Below, in pieces: positions 32,432 through 41,452 of a stretch of 64,000 bases of DNA. The stretch's first letter is position 1; each line of letters starts with the position of its first letter. Position numbers and translations under genes: made by a program. The DNA comes from Candidatus Limnocylindrales bacterium (GTDB taxonomy: Bacteria; Desulfobacterota; Binatia; UBA1149; CAITLU01), in NCBI GenBank assembly GCA_035626395.1, contig DASPNR010000031.1, positions 62,001-126,000 on the forward strand. The letters run 5' to 3'. The notes under the pieces are model-generated. The model had not been told where the DNA came from and did not search any database. It worked only from the letters and a program-made list of their open reading frames with translations.

Positions 32432-34523
32432 CCGAGGGAAAGGTGCTGGCGGCGAAACGCCAGCGTCCGCCCGTGCGCCACACCGGTATGTTGTTGCCGC
32501 CGGCGGCCAATCCGGCGGAGACCTGGCTGCTCCAGGTCACGGCATGCGTGCGCATGTTGAAGGTACCGAGCGTGCGATCGCAGCCGAAAATCAGCGTGGA
32601 GGCACGCAGGTAGGCTAGGCCCGCGACGAAGCTGGTGCAGGGCTTTCCCAGCACCGAGGGGCTGCCGGTGGCTGCATTGAGCAACCATAGCCGGCCGTCA
32701 TTGCTGCCGGCGACGAGCTGCGAGCGAGTGGGATCACCGGACACGGGCATGGGCGCAACTGCCCAGAAATCATTGCGCTCGGTCTGCCATCCCTCGTGCG
32801 TGCGGCCGTCGAAGACGAAGACGTGGCCGAGGGAAGCGATGATCTCCAGCGCCGGATCGGCGTCGAGATTGGCCAGCTTCAAGTCGTACGCGCCCTCCCA
32901 CGATTCCGTCAGCGAGTGCGAGGTCCAGCGCACATTGCCGCTCCTGGGGTTGATGACGTAGACGAAGGTGCCGGGCGAGCCCGTGTGGACCTTGTCGCCT
33001 GCCGCTACCAGGTCCAGTCGGCCATCGGCATCGACGTCGCCGACGGCGATGACGTTGAAGGAAGAGCCGTCATCGTAGCTGTGCCACTCGGTCATCTTGC
33101 GCTTCTTGCCGTCGATGACGAAGAACGCGCCCGCGTAGCCCTCGTCGCCCGAGACGATGATTTCCTCGGCGCCGTCCTTGTTCAGATCCGCGAGCACGAG
33201 GTCGCGCAGGCCCGTCGACATGTGCGGCATCGAATCGGGACCGGTCTGCCAGCGGAAGCGGTAGTTGGCGGCGTCGTAAACGCTGACGATGCCGGTTCCA
33301 TAGCTGCTTTCGCTCAGGAAGCTGGCCGACACGTACTCCTTGCGCCCGTCACCGTCGACGTCGCCCACGGCCAGGCCGAAGAAGCCGGGATCACGCTGCA
33401 CCGTCACGTACTCCAGCGCCAGCGTAGCGAGGTCGAGAACGCGAATGTGCTTGCCCGAGGAGATGTTCACGCCGGCACTGAAGACGAACTCGAGGCGGCC
33501 GTCGCCGTCGGCGTCGTAGACGACCGTGTCACCGACGCCGGGCTCCTCGTACTCGATCGTATCCAACGGTCGGCCGTCGTCGCCGGCCAGAATGTGGATC
33601 CTGGTTCTCTGCGCCTCGGCCCACACGACCTCGCCGACGCCGTCGCCGGTCATGTCGTGGATGGACAGGGCGCTGATGTCCAGATCGGTGCGGCGGTGCC
33701 ATTTCACGCTTCGCGTCTTGGCATCGAACGCGCGCAGGTTGTGCCACTGCTCGGCCGCGACGATTTCGGCTCTCCCGTTGCCGTCGAGATCGCCGACCGC
33801 GAAGTATGCTCCGAACGCTTGGGTGTAATCCCAGTCCAGCGTGAATGCGGCACCGTCCTGGCTGACGACGTAGCCGGAGTCGTAGGCGATCTCGACGCCC
33901 GGGGAGCCGTCGACATCGGCGATGCCGAAGGCGCTGCCGCCGACGGGAATGGTGCGGCGCAGAAGCAGGGTCGAAGGGTCGTACAGGTAGGTGGCGGTCG
34001 CCGTCAGCGCGACCAGGTCGAGGCTGCCGTCGTTGTCCGCGTCGGCGGAAGCGGTCTGCCATACCGCATCATCGCCGACCTTGATGCGGCGGAATGAGGC
34101 GAGGTCGCCGCTCGGCCGCACTTCAATTTCTCCGTTGCCGAGGGAAAGATAGATATGGGGCGCGCGGTCACCGAAACGCAGCACCGCGAGATTCAGGATG
34201 TACTCCGGGTAGAACGGGCTCTGCCAGTGCAGGTCGTAGCGTTGGGCGCGGCGGTCGTAGTACTGGACCGACCAGAACTCGTTGGCAGGCGCGCCATATC
34301 CGTTGTCTCCGAATACGAGTTCCTCCAGTCCGTCGCCGTTCAGATCGGCGTGCTGCATGCCGCTGCGTCCAGCGCCCTCGCCGTAAGGCGCTTCCACGAA
34401 GCGGGGAACGAAACGCATGGCAGCGCCCGAGGCGGCAGCGGGATCCAGCGCGGACGCCGCAATCAACGTGCTCGCGGCCCAGAGCGCGAACAGGCGGGAC
34501 GGAATCAGGGGGACGGATCTCAT
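32406..34523 (-). CDS. Secreted FG-GAP/VCBS beta-propeller protein, copy 2
   Basis: This 705-residue paralogue of the gene at 30326 has the same plan. A signal peptide (SRLFALWAASTLIAASALDP) is followed by ten acidic loops in matching order: DLNGDGLEELVFGD, DADNDGSLDLVALT, DLDGNGRAEIVAAE, DADGDGRLEFVFSA, DVDGDGRKEYVSAS, DLNKDGAEEIIVSGD, DVDADGRLDLVAAGD and others. Shared text includes the YYDRRAQRYDLHWQS/QYDRRRQRYDLRWQS region and a C-terminal Cys motif (LIFGCDRTLGTFNMRTH). I start at MRSVPLIPS (34523). The two genes point at each other and overlap at their 3' ends. Confidence 0.88.
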   Translation of the reverse strand: MRSVPLIPSRLFALWAASTLIAASALDPAAASGAAMRFVPRFVEAPYGEGAGRSGMQHADLNGDGLEELVFGDNGYGAPANEFWSVQYYDRRAQRYDLHWQSPFYPEYILNLAVLRFGDRAPHIYLSLGNGEIEVRPSGDLASFRRIKVGDDAVWQTASADADNDGSLDLVALTATATYLYDPSTLLLRRTIPVGGSAFGIADVDGSPGVEIAYDSGYVVSQDGAAFTLDWDYTQAFGAYFAVGDLDGNGRAEIVAAEQWHNLRAFDAKTRSVKWHRRTDLDISALSIHDMTGDGVGEVVWAEAQRTRIHILAGDDGRPLDTIEYEEPGVGDTVVYDADGDGRLEFVFSAGVNISSGKHIRVLDLATLALEYVTVQRDPGFFGLAVGDVDGDGRKEYVSASFLSESSYGTGIVSVYDAANYRFRWQTGPDSMPHMSTGLRDLVLADLNKDGAEEIIVSGDEGYAGAFFVIDGKKRKMTEWHSYDDGSSFNVIAVGDVDADGRLDLVAAGDKVHTGSPGTFVYVINPRSGNVRWTSHSLTESWEGAYDLKLANLDADPALEIIASLGHVFVFDGRTHEGWQTERNDFWAVAPMPVSGDPTRSQLVAGSNDGRLWLLNAATGSPSVLGKPCTSFVAGLAYLRASTLIFGCDRTLGTFNMRTHAVTWSSQVSAGLAAGGNNIPVWRTGGRWRFAASTFPSATVMMQAE

Positions 34524-34647
34524 GGAGAACTCGTGCGGCGCGACAGGTGATGTCAGCCGTGCGGCGATGTGGCAAGTGCGGGTCATGGGCATGCGACACC
34601 GCCCGCCCGGCTGTTGCTCCACCCCGCACCGGCGCTAAAACCGCCCC

Positions 34648-36276
34648 ATGGAATGCTCCATCAAGTTAACCGGCGGCAGCGTCATCGACGGTACCGGCAG
34701 CGCAGCGTTTCGAGCCGACGTCGCCGTCACCGGCGGCGAGATCGTGGCCGTGGGCGATCTGGCCGGGCTGCAGGCTCAGCAGATCATCGATTGCAGCGGC
34801 CGCATCGTCACGCCCGGCTTCATCGACATCCACAGCCATTCCGATTTCCTGGTCCCGGGAGCCGAGCACGGCAAGCTGCTCGAGCCGTTCGTGCGCCAGG
34901 GAATGACCACGCTGGTGGGCGGAAACTGCGGCTTCAGTCCCGGCCCCATCACCGACCGCACGCGCGCGACCATCACCGAGGCCAGCCTGCTCATCGGCGA
35001 TGAGCCGATCGATCTGCGATGGGAGACGCTCGGGCAGTTCCTGGATGCGCTCGAGCAGGGCGGCGTGGCAATCAACGTCGCGCAACTCGTCGGCCATGGC
35101 GCCGTGCGCGCCGCGGTCACGGGTCATCTCAACCCCGCCGCGCCCAGTACCGACGAGCTTTCGCAGATGGAGCGGCTGACCAGGCAGGCGCTGGATGACG
35201 GCTGCGTCGGTGTCAGCTCGGGTCTCGGCTATCCGCCCGGCATCTTCGCCAGCGAGGAAGAGCTGGCTGCGTATGCGCAGTGGGCGCGGGAGGCCGGCAA
35301 GATCTTCACCTCGCACCTGCGCGCCTACAGCTGGTCGAGCCCTGTCTACCACACCGATCCGACCGCAACGCCGCACAACATCCAGGCCATCGAGGAGATC
35401 CTGCGGGTGGCGGAACGGGCCAAGGCGCGGCTGCAGATCAGCCATCTCATCTTCGTCGGCCGCGGCAGCTGGGGAACGGCCGAGCGAGCCATCGGCATCA
35501 TCGACGAGGCGCGCGCACGCGGGCTCGACGTGGCGTTCGACGCGTTCCCGTACACCGCCGGCAACACGACGGCGAGCGTGATCTTCCCGCCCGATCTGCT
35601 GCCGTTCCTCGAGAACGTGCTGTCGAGCCCCGAGCAGATGGAAGGGCTGGTGGCCGTGGGTGAGGCCGTGTTCGCGCAGATCGGCTTCCACCTCGAGGAC
35701 ATCCAGATCATGAACGCCAACGCCGAGGCGTTCGAGAAGTACAACGGCTGGTTCTGCGGCGATGCCGCGCGCGATGCCGGCATGAGCGTGTGGGAGTTCT
35801 ACGCGCGCATGGTGCTGGCCAGCCACCGCAACGCGCGCGTCCTGATCCACAAGTACAGCGGGGACGCCGCCGACGAGAGCGCACTGGAGGCGGTGCTGCG
35901 CCATCCGCTGTGCACGATCGAGACCGACACGTTCGTGACTGCGTGCGGGCATCAGAACCCGGCCAGCTACGGGACGTTCCCGCGCGTGCTGCATACGTAC
36001 GTGAAGCGCGGGCTGTTCCCGCTCGAGGAGGCGGTGCGGAAGATGACGGGCGCGCCCGCCGAGCGCCTCGGCTGGAGCGATCGCGGCTACGTGCGCAAGC
36101 GATGCGCCGCCGACCTCGTCGTGATCGATCCGCGCACGCTCGAGGACACGGCGACGTTCGAGAAGCCGTCGCAGTTCCCGCGCGGCATCGAGCGCGTGTT
36201 CATCAACGGGCGCTGCGTCGTCGACGGCGATCGCTATGACGCCGGTGCGAAGGCGGGGGCGGTGATCCGGCGGTAG
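34648..36276 (+). CDS. N-acyl-D-amino-acid deacylase-type amidohydrolase
   Basis: This 542-residue enzyme has metal ligands in IDIHSHSDF (His62, His64). TTLVGGNCGFSPGPITDR and GVSSGLGYPPGIFASEEELA are diagnostic of the D-aminoacylase branch, and the SHLRAY and ISHLIF His follow. GDAADESALEAVLRHPLCTI lies near the catalytic Asp, and the C-terminus DLVVIDPRTLEDTATFEKPS is typical. The family removes the acyl group from N-acyl-D-amino acids or D-peptide fragments. There is no signal peptide. It is a single gene, and the adjacent region carries a small zinc-ribbon-like gene and the Ku operon. The identity of the D-amino-acid substrate is inferred only. Confidence 0.87.
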   Translation: MECSIKLTGGSVIDGTGSAAFRADVAVTGGEIVAVGDLAGLQAQQIIDCSGRIVTPGFIDIHSHSDFLVPGAEHGKLLEPFVRQGMTTLVGGNCGFSPGPITDRTRATITEASLLIGDEPIDLRWETLGQFLDALEQGGVAINVAQLVGHGAVRAAVTGHLNPAAPSTDELSQMERLTRQALDDGCVGVSSGLGYPPGIFASEEELAAYAQWAREAGKIFTSHLRAYSWSSPVYHTDPTATPHNIQAIEEILRVAERAKARLQISHLIFVGRGSWGTAERAIGIIDEARARGLDVAFDAFPYTAGNTTASVIFPPDLLPFLENVLSSPEQMEGLVAVGEAVFAQIGFHLEDIQIMNANAEAFEKYNGWFCGDAARDAGMSVWEFYARMVLASHRNARVLIHKYSGDAADESALEAVLRHPLCTIETDTFVTACGHQNPASYGTFPRVLHTYVKRGLFPLEEAVRKMTGAPAERLGWSDRGYVRKRCAADLVVIDPRTLEDTATFEKPSQFPRGIERVFINGRCVVDGDRYDAGAKAGAVIRR

Positions 36277-36382
36277 CTGCGCCGATGCCGCGGCGGAGCG
36301 GCATGGCTCGACAGAGTCAGGGCCTCGAGAGCAGCCGAAGGACCGTCTCGGTGGGGAAGGAGTCGCAGGCGCATTCGCGTGA

Positions 36383-36676
36383 ATGAACCCCGGACCTGCG
36401 GCGTCGCCTTTCCATCTCGTCCGTCAGGAGGCCCGAGTGCCCTCACGTGTCGCTCGATCCGAATCCTCGACCGCTTCTCGCCGCGGCGTGACTGCAGCGT
36501 CGCGTCGGCTTCAGCCGGCGCGGCAGGCGTGGTGGCTGCTTTGCGACTCGAATGATGTCTGCACCATCTGCGGCCACGCCTTCGCCTGCGGCACCGAGTC
36601 GCGCTGCAGCTCCTGCGACGGGCCGATCTGCACCGTCTGCGTGACCGTCGAGCTGCACTGCGGAGGCTGCGCGTGA
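36383..36676 (+). CDS. Small Cys-rich (zinc-ribbon-like) protein
   Basis: This 97-residue frame ends in CDSNDVCTICGHAFACGTES, then RCSSCDGPICTVCVTVELHC and GGCA. It holds four CxxC-type pairs, a plausible zinc-binding fold. The first 50 residues are Arg/Ser-rich and may not be translated; a GTG at 36437 would give a shorter protein. It lies 62 bp upstream of the Ku operon on the same strand and might belong to it. No family is recognised, and coding status is moderate. Confidence 0.45.
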   Translation: MNPGPAASPFHLVRQEARVPSRVARSESSTASRRGVTAASRRLQPARQAWWLLCDSNDVCTICGHAFACGTESRCSSCDGPICTVCVTVELHCGGCA

Positions 36677-36737
36677 GCCGCGGTTCGGACACGCCTTCGC
36701 GGACGAGCGCGCGGCAGGGATGCAGGGGAGGCTCCCG

Positions 36738-37529
36738 ATGAGCGCGCGCTCCATCTGGAAGGGCAAGCTCCACATCGGACGTCAGGCGCTGCCCGTCAAG
36801 CTGTACTCGGCCGTCACCGACCACACGGTCCATTTCCACCTGCTCGACAAGCGCACGCGCACCCGCGTCAAGCAGCACATGGTGCACCCGGAAACCGGCG
36901 ACGAAGTCCCGAACGAGGAGATCCAGAAAGGCTTCGAGGTCGAACCTGGCGTTTTCGTGGTGCTGCGCGAAGAGGAGCTTGCCCGGCTCGAGCCCGAGGC
37001 GGCGCGCGACATCGAAGTGGTTCGTTTCGTGCCAGTCGGCGCCATCGATCCGCAGTGGTACGAGCGACCGTACTTCCTCGGCCCCGACGGCGACGCTGCC
37101 GGCTATTTCGCTCTGGCCGAGGCGCTGGCGAGGCAGAAGAAGGAAGGCGTGGCGAAGTGGGTGATGCGCAAGAAGCAGTACTTCGGCGCGCTGCGTGCGC
37201 AGGACGGCTATCTTGCGCTGGTCACGCTGCGCAACGCCGAGGAAGTTCTGCTTCCGCAGGAGCTGCCCGAGCCGCAAGGCCGCGGCGCCAGCAAGACCGA
37301 GCTCAGAATGGCCGAGGAGCTCATCTCCGTGCTCGAAGGCGAGTTCAATGCCGAAGAGTTTCGTGACGAGTATCGCGACCGCGTCGTCGAGTTCCTGGAG
37401 GCGCGCGCCAGGGGCAAACGTCCGAAGCTCGTGCGGATGAAGCCGCGTCGCGCGGCCAAGGATCTCGAGTCCGATCTCGCGCGCAGCATCGAAGCGATGA
37501 AGCGTGGCAAGGAGCGGGAAGTTGCCTAG
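36738..37529 (+). CDS. ku: Ku DNA end-binding protein, first copy
   Basis: This 263-residue protein forms the homodimeric ring that binds double-strand breaks for non-homologous end joining. Core motifs are SIWKGKLHIGRQALPVKLYS at the N-terminus, KQHMVHPETGDEVPNEEIQK and KGFEVEPGVFVVLREEEL, and later VRFVPVGAIDPQWYERPYFL and EGVAKWVMRKKQYFGALRAQ. The tail is Lys/Arg-rich (RGKRPKLVRMKPRRAAKDL), as in bacterial Ku. ATG 36738 follows AGGGGAGG. The coding end overlaps the second Ku gene by 26 bp. Confidence 0.95.
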   Translation: MSARSIWKGKLHIGRQALPVKLYSAVTDHTVHFHLLDKRTRTRVKQHMVHPETGDEVPNEEIQKGFEVEPGVFVVLREEELARLEPEAARDIEVVRFVPVGAIDPQWYERPYFLGPDGDAAGYFALAEALARQKKEGVAKWVMRKKQYFGALRAQDGYLALVTLRNAEEVLLPQELPEPQGRGASKTELRMAEELISVLEGEFNAEEFRDEYRDRVVEFLEARARGKRPKLVRMKPRRAAKDLESDLARSIEAMKRGKEREVA

Positions 37530-38370
37530 ACAGAGGAAGAAGAAGGAAGCCGAAGGCGAAACGAGCGCGCGGCCGTTCTGGTCCGGCACGATCACGTTCG
37601 GTTTGGTCAGCATTCCGGTCGACCTGTACCCGGCCAACCGCACCAGCCGCGTCTCGATGCGCATGCTCAGCCCGGACGGGCAGCCGCTGCAGCGCCGCTA
37701 CTACTCCGAGAAGACCGGCCGCGACCTCTCCGACGAGGACATCGTGCGCGGCTACGAGCACAAGAAGGGCAAGTACGTCATCGTCAGCGATGAGGAGCTC
37801 GAGCGACTGGCGCCCGAGAAGACGCGCGACATCGACCTGAAGCGGTTCGTTCCGTTGAAGGACATCCCGCCTCTGCACTTCGAGCGCGGCTACTACCTGG
37901 CGCCTTCGGGCGGCTCCTCCAAGGCCTACCGGTTGCTGGCCGAGAGCATGGAGGCTTCCGGGCGCGCCGGCATCGCGACCTTCGTCATGCGCGGCAAGGA
38001 ATATCTGGTGGCGATCCTGGCCGAAAACGGCATCCTTCGGGCCCAGACGATGCGCTTCGCCGACGAGATCCGAAGCCCCGAACAGCTCGGCCTGCCCGAC
38101 AAGCCCAAGCTCGCCGCGGCCAAGGTCAAGGCGTTCGAGCAGGCGATCAGGCGTGCGACAAAGCGCGATCTTCCCGCCAGCCTGCTCGAGGACGAATACG
38201 CCGAGCGCGTGCAGAAGCTGGCTGCGAAGAAGAAATCGCAGGGAAAGGACGTCGTCGAGATCGAGGAAGCCGAGGGCGCCACCGCCGAGGTCATCGACCT
38301 CATGTCCGTGCTGCAGAAGAGCCTGAAGTCCGGCGGATCCACCGGTGGCAAGAAAAAGAGAGCAGCTTGA
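37504..38370 (+). CDS. ku: Ku DNA end-binding protein, second copy
   Basis: This 288-residue protein is a second Ku homologue in direct tandem, clearly diverged from the first. It reads FWSGTITFGLVSIPVDLYPA at the core start, then YSEKTGRDLSDEDIVRGYEH and KGKYVIVSDEELERLAPEKT, and VRFVPL-like KRFVPLKDIPPLHFERGYYL follows. The C-terminus is Lys-rich (SLKSGGSTGGKKKRAA), as in Ku tails that bind DNA or LigD. GTG 37504 begins 26 bp inside Ku1; TTG 37522 is an alternative. In other bacteria paired Ku proteins can form heterodimers. That function here is inference from gene arrangement. Confidence 0.95.
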   Translation: MARSGKLPRQRKKKEAEGETSARPFWSGTITFGLVSIPVDLYPANRTSRVSMRMLSPDGQPLQRRYYSEKTGRDLSDEDIVRGYEHKKGKYVIVSDEELERLAPEKTRDIDLKRFVPLKDIPPLHFERGYYLAPSGGSSKAYRLLAESMEASGRAGIATFVMRGKEYLVAILAENGILRAQTMRFADEIRSPEQLGLPDKPKLAAAKVKAFEQAIRRATKRDLPASLLEDEYAERVQKLAAKKKSQGKDVVEIEEAEGATAEVIDLMSVLQKSLKSGGSTGGKKKRAA

Positions 38371-40966
38371 GATCGAGGGACGCCGCCTCGCCGTATCCAA
38401 CCTCGACAAGGTGCTCTACCCCGGCGGCCGCTTCCGCAAGGGACAGGTCATTGATTTCTACATCCGCGCCGCCGATTTCCTGCTGCCGCATCTGAAAGAT
38501 CGCCCCGTCACCCTCAAGCGCTTTCCCGACGGTGTTAGCGGCGAGCACTTCTACGAGAAGGACGCGCCGAGCTTCACGCCGGAGTGGGTGCGCACGTTTC
38601 CGGTTCCTCGCCGCGGCGGCGGCCCTCCCATCCGCTACATCGTCATCGACGACCTGGCCACGCTCGTATGGTCGGCGGATCTGGCCAATCTGGAGATCCA
38701 TCCGTTCCTGCACCGCACGCAGGACATCCAGCGACCGACCCACGCGGTCTTCGACCTCGACCCTGGCGAGGGCGCCGACGTGTTGACGTGCGCGCGCGTG
38801 GCCCTGCAGCTTCGCGACATGCTCGGCGACCTCGGCCTGCAATCGCTGGCGAAGGTTTCCGGCTCCAAGGGAATCCAGGTCTACGTGCCGCTCAACAGCG
38901 AGGTTGCCTACGACGTCGTGCAACCGTTTGCCAAGGCGATTGCGCAGCTCATGCACGCGCGCAGCCCGGACCTGGTGGTCGCGGACATGTCCAAGGCGCT
39001 GCGTACCGGCAAGGTCCTCATCGATTGGAGCCAGAACAGCGACTACAAGACCACCGTCGGCGTCTACTCGCTGCGGGCCAAGAACGTCGTGCCCTTCGTG
39101 TCCTTGCCGATGACGTGGGAGGAACTGGCGGCGGCGCTCGGTGCCGGCGATCGCGACCGCCTCTACTTCACGCCCGAAAAGGCACTGCGTCGCATGAACG
39201 ACGTCGGCGACCTCTTCGAGCCGGTGCTGACGATGCGCCAGGAACTGCCCGCCGAGGTGAGGAAGGCCGTTCACGCGCGCCGCACGCGACGCGGCCGCGG
39301 CAGCGCGGGCACCGAGCGACAGCTCGCCGCCTACAACGCCAAGCGCGATTTCCGCAAGACCCCGGAGCCTTCGGGCGCCGAGCCGCGCAGCAGCCGTCAG
39401 GGCAGCCGGCGGCGCTTCGTCGTGCAGAAGCATGCGGCGAGCCATCTCCACTACGACTTCCGTCTGCAGATGCACGGTGTGCTCAAGTCGTGGTCGGTGC
39501 CGAAGGGGCCGCCGTACAAGAGAGACGAGACGCGGCTGGCCATCGCCACCGAAGATCATCCGCTCGACTACATCGACTTCGAGGGCATCATTCCCAAAGG
39601 ACAGTACGGCGGCGGCACGGTGATGGTTTGGGACACCGGCACCTACGCACTCATCGAAGGAAACTACTACAAGGGCTTCCTCCACATCCATCTGGACGGT
39701 AGGAAGCTGCGCGGCGAATGGATCCTGCGCTCGGACGGCGACGGCAGGCATTGGCACCTGATGCGCAGCGGCCGCTCGATGAAGGCGCTCACTCCCGCGC
39801 AGGACGATGCGTCGGCTGTGACGGGAAGGTCGATGCAGGAGATCGCCGACGCTGCCGATGCCACGTGGCAGAGCAACCGCGGCGGCGAGCAGGCGCCGGC
39901 TGGTGTCACCGAGCGGCGGCCGGCGCGTGCCACGCAGCGTGCGGCACGCGCCACCAGGCAGCGCGCGGCACCTGCCACCGAGCCGGACCTCTCCGGGCTT
40001 CCCAAGGCGCGCGTCGCTTTTGTCGAGCCGATGCTGGCAAGGCTGACCGCTCGCCTGCCCGCCGGCGCCAACTGGGCCTATGAAATCAAGCTCGACGGCT
40101 ATCGTGCCCTCGGCTTGCGCACGGCCAGGGCTTCGCGTCTGCTGTCACGGCGCGGCCGTTCCCTGGAGGATCGCTTCGGCTCCATCGTCGCCGCGCTCGA
40201 TGCATTGCCGGAAGCAACGATCGTCGACGGCGAGGTCGTGGTGCTCGACGAGCAGGGACATCCCTCGTTCGCTGCCTTGCAGAACGTCGGCAACACCGGC
40301 GCGCCGCTGCATTACTATCTTTTCGACCTCCTCGCGTATCGAGGCCGCGATCTGCGCGGGCTGCCGTACTCGCAGCGACGGGAGATCCTGGAAGCGGCGG
40401 TCATGCCGCGCGTTGCCGACCCGGTCCGTCTGTCGTTGTCGTTTCTTGCCGATGCGCAGCAGGTGCTGGCGATGGCACGCAAGGAAGGCCTGGAAGGGAT
40501 CATCGCCAAGCGCACCGACAGCCTCTACGAGCCCGGCGAGCGCTCGGGCGCGTGGCTCAAGCACAAGACGAATCAGGGACAGGAGATGGTCATCGGGGGC
40601 TACATGCCGGGAGCCAACGGCTTCGATGCCCTGCTGGTCGGATACTACGACGGCGACCGGCTGATGTTCGCCGCCAAGATCCGCAACGGCTTCGTTCCGG
40701 CCTTGCGCAGGAAGATCGCACAGCGCTTCGCGGCCCTGACCATCGCCGACTGTCCGTTCGCCAATCTTCCCGAACCGGCCAATGCCCGCCGCGGGGAGGC
40801 GCTGACGGCCGAGGTCATGAAGAAGTGCCGCTGGCTCGAGCCGGTGCTGGTGGCGCGAATCGATTTCACCGAGTGGACGCGCGCCAATCACCTGCGGCAC
40901 GCGCGCTTCGTGGCTCTGCGCGACGACAAGGAGGCACGCGAGGTCGTTCAGGAGAAGGTGGCCTGA
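38345..40966 (+). CDS. ligD: ATP-dependent DNA ligase D (polymerase-phosphoesterase-ligase)
   Basis: This 873-residue multidomain repair enzyme has the order polymerase, 3'-phosphoesterase, ligase. The polymerase (residues 1-310) carries FDLDPGEGA (catalytic Asp137, Asp139). Its KVSGSKGIQVYVP has Gln178 where many LigD polymerases have His. The phosphoesterase (about 360-480) has KHAASHLHYDFRLQ (His363, His369, Asp371) and KGPPYKRDE. The ligase (about 560-870) has nucleotidyl Lys582 in YEIKLDGYRAL and VIDGEVVVLDEQG-type text. GTG 38345 overlaps Ku2 by 26 bp. The domain order is that of mycobacterial LigD, not the Pseudomonas one. Confidence 0.96.
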   Translation: MARKREQLEIEGRRLAVSNLDKVLYPGGRFRKGQVIDFYIRAADFLLPHLKDRPVTLKRFPDGVSGEHFYEKDAPSFTPEWVRTFPVPRRGGGPPIRYIVIDDLATLVWSADLANLEIHPFLHRTQDIQRPTHAVFDLDPGEGADVLTCARVALQLRDMLGDLGLQSLAKVSGSKGIQVYVPLNSEVAYDVVQPFAKAIAQLMHARSPDLVVADMSKALRTGKVLIDWSQNSDYKTTVGVYSLRAKNVVPFVSLPMTWEELAAALGAGDRDRLYFTPEKALRRMNDVGDLFEPVLTMRQELPAEVRKAVHARRTRRGRGSAGTERQLAAYNAKRDFRKTPEPSGAEPRSSRQGSRRRFVVQKHAASHLHYDFRLQMHGVLKSWSVPKGPPYKRDETRLAIATEDHPLDYIDFEGIIPKGQYGGGTVMVWDTGTYALIEGNYYKGFLHIHLDGRKLRGEWILRSDGDGRHWHLMRSGRSMKALTPAQDDASAVTGRSMQEIADAADATWQSNRGGEQAPAGVTERRPARATQRAARATRQRAAPATEPDLSGLPKARVAFVEPMLARLTARLPAGANWAYEIKLDGYRALGLRTARASRLLSRRGRSLEDRFGSIVAALDALPEATIVDGEVVVLDEQGHPSFAALQNVGNTGAPLHYYLFDLLAYRGRDLRGLPYSQRREILEAAVMPRVADPVRLSLSFLADAQQVLAMARKEGLEGIIAKRTDSLYEPGERSGAWLKHKTNQGQEMVIGGYMPGANGFDALLVGYYDGDRLMFAAKIRNGFVPALRRKIAQRFAALTIADCPFANLPEPANARRGEALTAEVMKKCRWLEPVLVARIDFTEWTRANHLRHARFVALRDDKEAREVVQEKVA

Positions 40967-40979
40967 GCCGCCGCCGTCG

Positions 40980-41360
40980 CTACTCCTTGCGCTGGATCAG
41001 CTCGACCGGATACCCGGTGGGGTCCTTGACGAATGCGATGACCGTGCTGCCGTGCTTCATCGGTCCCGGCTCTCGAGTGATGGGAACGCCGGCTGCGCGC
41101 AGGGTCTCGCAGACGCCGTAGATGTCGTCCACGCCGAGGGCGATGTGGCCGTAGGCAGTTCCGATCTCGTAGTCGCGGCCGTCCCAGTTGTAGGTCAACT
41201 CGATCTCGTGCTCCGTGCCGGGGTAGCCCACGAATGCGAGCGTGAACTCTCCGCCGGGGTAGTCGGTACGCCGGTGGAGCTGCATGCCGAGCTTGTTGCA
41301 GTAGAAGTCGAGCGAGGCCTCCAGGTCTTTCACCCGCAGCATCGTGTGGAGGATCTTCAT
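40980..41360 (-). CDS. gloA: Lactoylglutathione lyase (glyoxalase I)
   Basis: This 126-residue enzyme detoxifies methylglyoxal by isomerising its glutathione hemithioacetal. The four metal ligands of the GloA family are visible: His5 (ILHTMLRV), Glu near 52 (EIELTYNWDG), His near 71 (YGHIALGVDD) and Glu near 122 (PVELIQRKE). DYEIGTAYGHIALGV and FVKDPTGYPVELIQ are typical. Length and motifs fit the short nickel/zinc bacterial form. It converges on the ligD gene, and another VOC-fold gene follows upstream on the same strand. Confidence 0.95.
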   Translation of the reverse strand: MKILHTMLRVKDLEASLDFYCNKLGMQLHRRTDYPGGEFTLAFVGYPGTEHEIELTYNWDGRDYEIGTAYGHIALGVDDIYGVCETLRAAGVPITREPGPMKHGSTVIAFVKDPTGYPVELIQRKE

Positions 41361-41452
41361 CGTTCACCTCGCAGCGTCGAGGCCGCTGCCGCCATCACCG
41401 GCTCGCAGGAGCGAGCGATCATTTCAGAGCCCGCAGCTCGAAGCGCCGCACA

